Shown here in pieces: positions 5,942 through 6,081 of a stretch of DNA of 6,081 nt. The position numbers and the translations under genes are program-made. The stretch's first letter is position 1; every line of letters begins with the position of its first letter. Under the pieces are notes generated by a model, which was given only the letters and a program-made list of their open reading frames with translations, did not search any database and had not been told where the DNA came from. The DNA is from JAAZFZ01 sp035647435 (GTDB lineage Bacteria; Bacillota; Clostridia; Oscillospirales; Acutalibacteraceae): contig DASRNM010000047.1 in assembly GCA_035647435.1 (NCBI GenBank), forward strand, positions 1-6,081, read 5' to 3'.

Positions 5942-6081
5942 CAGTCTGCAGACAAACGAGGTATTGGAAACGTTAAATTCCAATACCTCGCAAATATTTT
6001 CAATAAACTTGAGATTTTATGAGTTTTGGCTCGAAAATCATTAAGATATGCGAAAAGAGTCCATTCTTTTTCTTCCATTTT
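5941..6081 (-). CDS. Possible 3' end of a reverse-strand gene, or decayed/dispersed repeat
   Basis: On the reverse strand a frame is open from the window edge to a TGA at 5943-5941, giving at least 46 codons. From an ATG at 6078 it reads MEEKEWTLFAYLNDFRAKT, later RYWNLTFPIPRLSAD. The stop codon abuts a terminator whose T-run is on the same strand, which favours a real convergent transcript. Against this, the frame contains a perfect 13-bp inverted repeat (5957-5990) that is unusual in coding DNA, and I recognise no family. The ATG may be the true start of a very short ORF, or internal to a longer gene beyond the edge. Confidence 0.3.
   Translation of the reverse strand, partial: KMEEKEWTLFAYLNDFRAKTHKISSLLKIFARYWNLTFPIPRLSAD
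5957..5990. repeat. Perfect 13-bp inverted repeat with eight-base loop
   Basis: CGAGGTATTGGAA (5957-5969) and TTCCAATACCTCG (5978-5990) are exact reverse complements around ACGTTAAA. On the + strand CAAATATTTT follows, a weak T-rich tail; on the reverse strand TTTG follows. It may be a second, + strand terminator for the germination module, a REP-like palindromic repeat, or an RNA structure. Confidence 0.85.

Overview
The window reads as a stretch of chromosome from an endospore-forming, AT-rich Firmicute of the class Clostridia, probably an uncultured gut or anaerobic lineage. The spore germination genes, the purine-rich ribosome binding sites and the TTG starts support this; no species can be named from the sequence alone. 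All confident genes lie on the + strand, in two unrelated modules separated by a strong intrinsic terminator.

Module 1 (1-2450) is the end of a surface polysaccharide (capsule or exopolysaccharide) locus. It holds the C-terminal part of a GT4-type glycosyltransferase, cut by the left window edge. After an intergenic gap with a perfect TATAAT box comes a 506-residue protein that fuses a Wzz-like chain-length/co-polymerase membrane domain to a BY-kinase domain with a tyrosine-rich tail. A long hairpin plus T-run at 2404-2450 ends the module.

Module 2 (2451-5941) is a spore germination module. First comes an acidic-repeat protein (2514-3593) whose C-terminal Ig-like (carboxypeptidase-regulatory-like) domain resembles the pre/pro part of the clostridial cortex-lytic enzyme SleC. 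Fifteen bases later starts a SpoIID-like lytic domain plus peptidoglycan-binding domain (3609-4385) that resembles mature SleC. Together they look like SleC divided into two polypeptides near the zymogen processing point. After a second intrinsic terminator (4438-4468) comes a GerA-family membrane protein (4489-5898), closest in motifs to SpoVAF. A possible forespore (sigma-G-like) promoter precedes the first gene. The likely joint job is cortex hydrolysis and its triggering or amplification during germination.

The last 180 bases hold two perfect 13-bp inverted repeats. The first has its T-run on the reverse strand. A reverse-strand reading frame enters from the right edge and stops exactly at that hairpin, so a convergent gene or a dispersed repeat may begin here. 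No tRNA, rRNA, CRISPR array or insertion sequence was recognised. The observations most worth following are the split SleC-like pair, its 24-bp acidic tandem repeat, and the altered active-site loop of the lytic partner.
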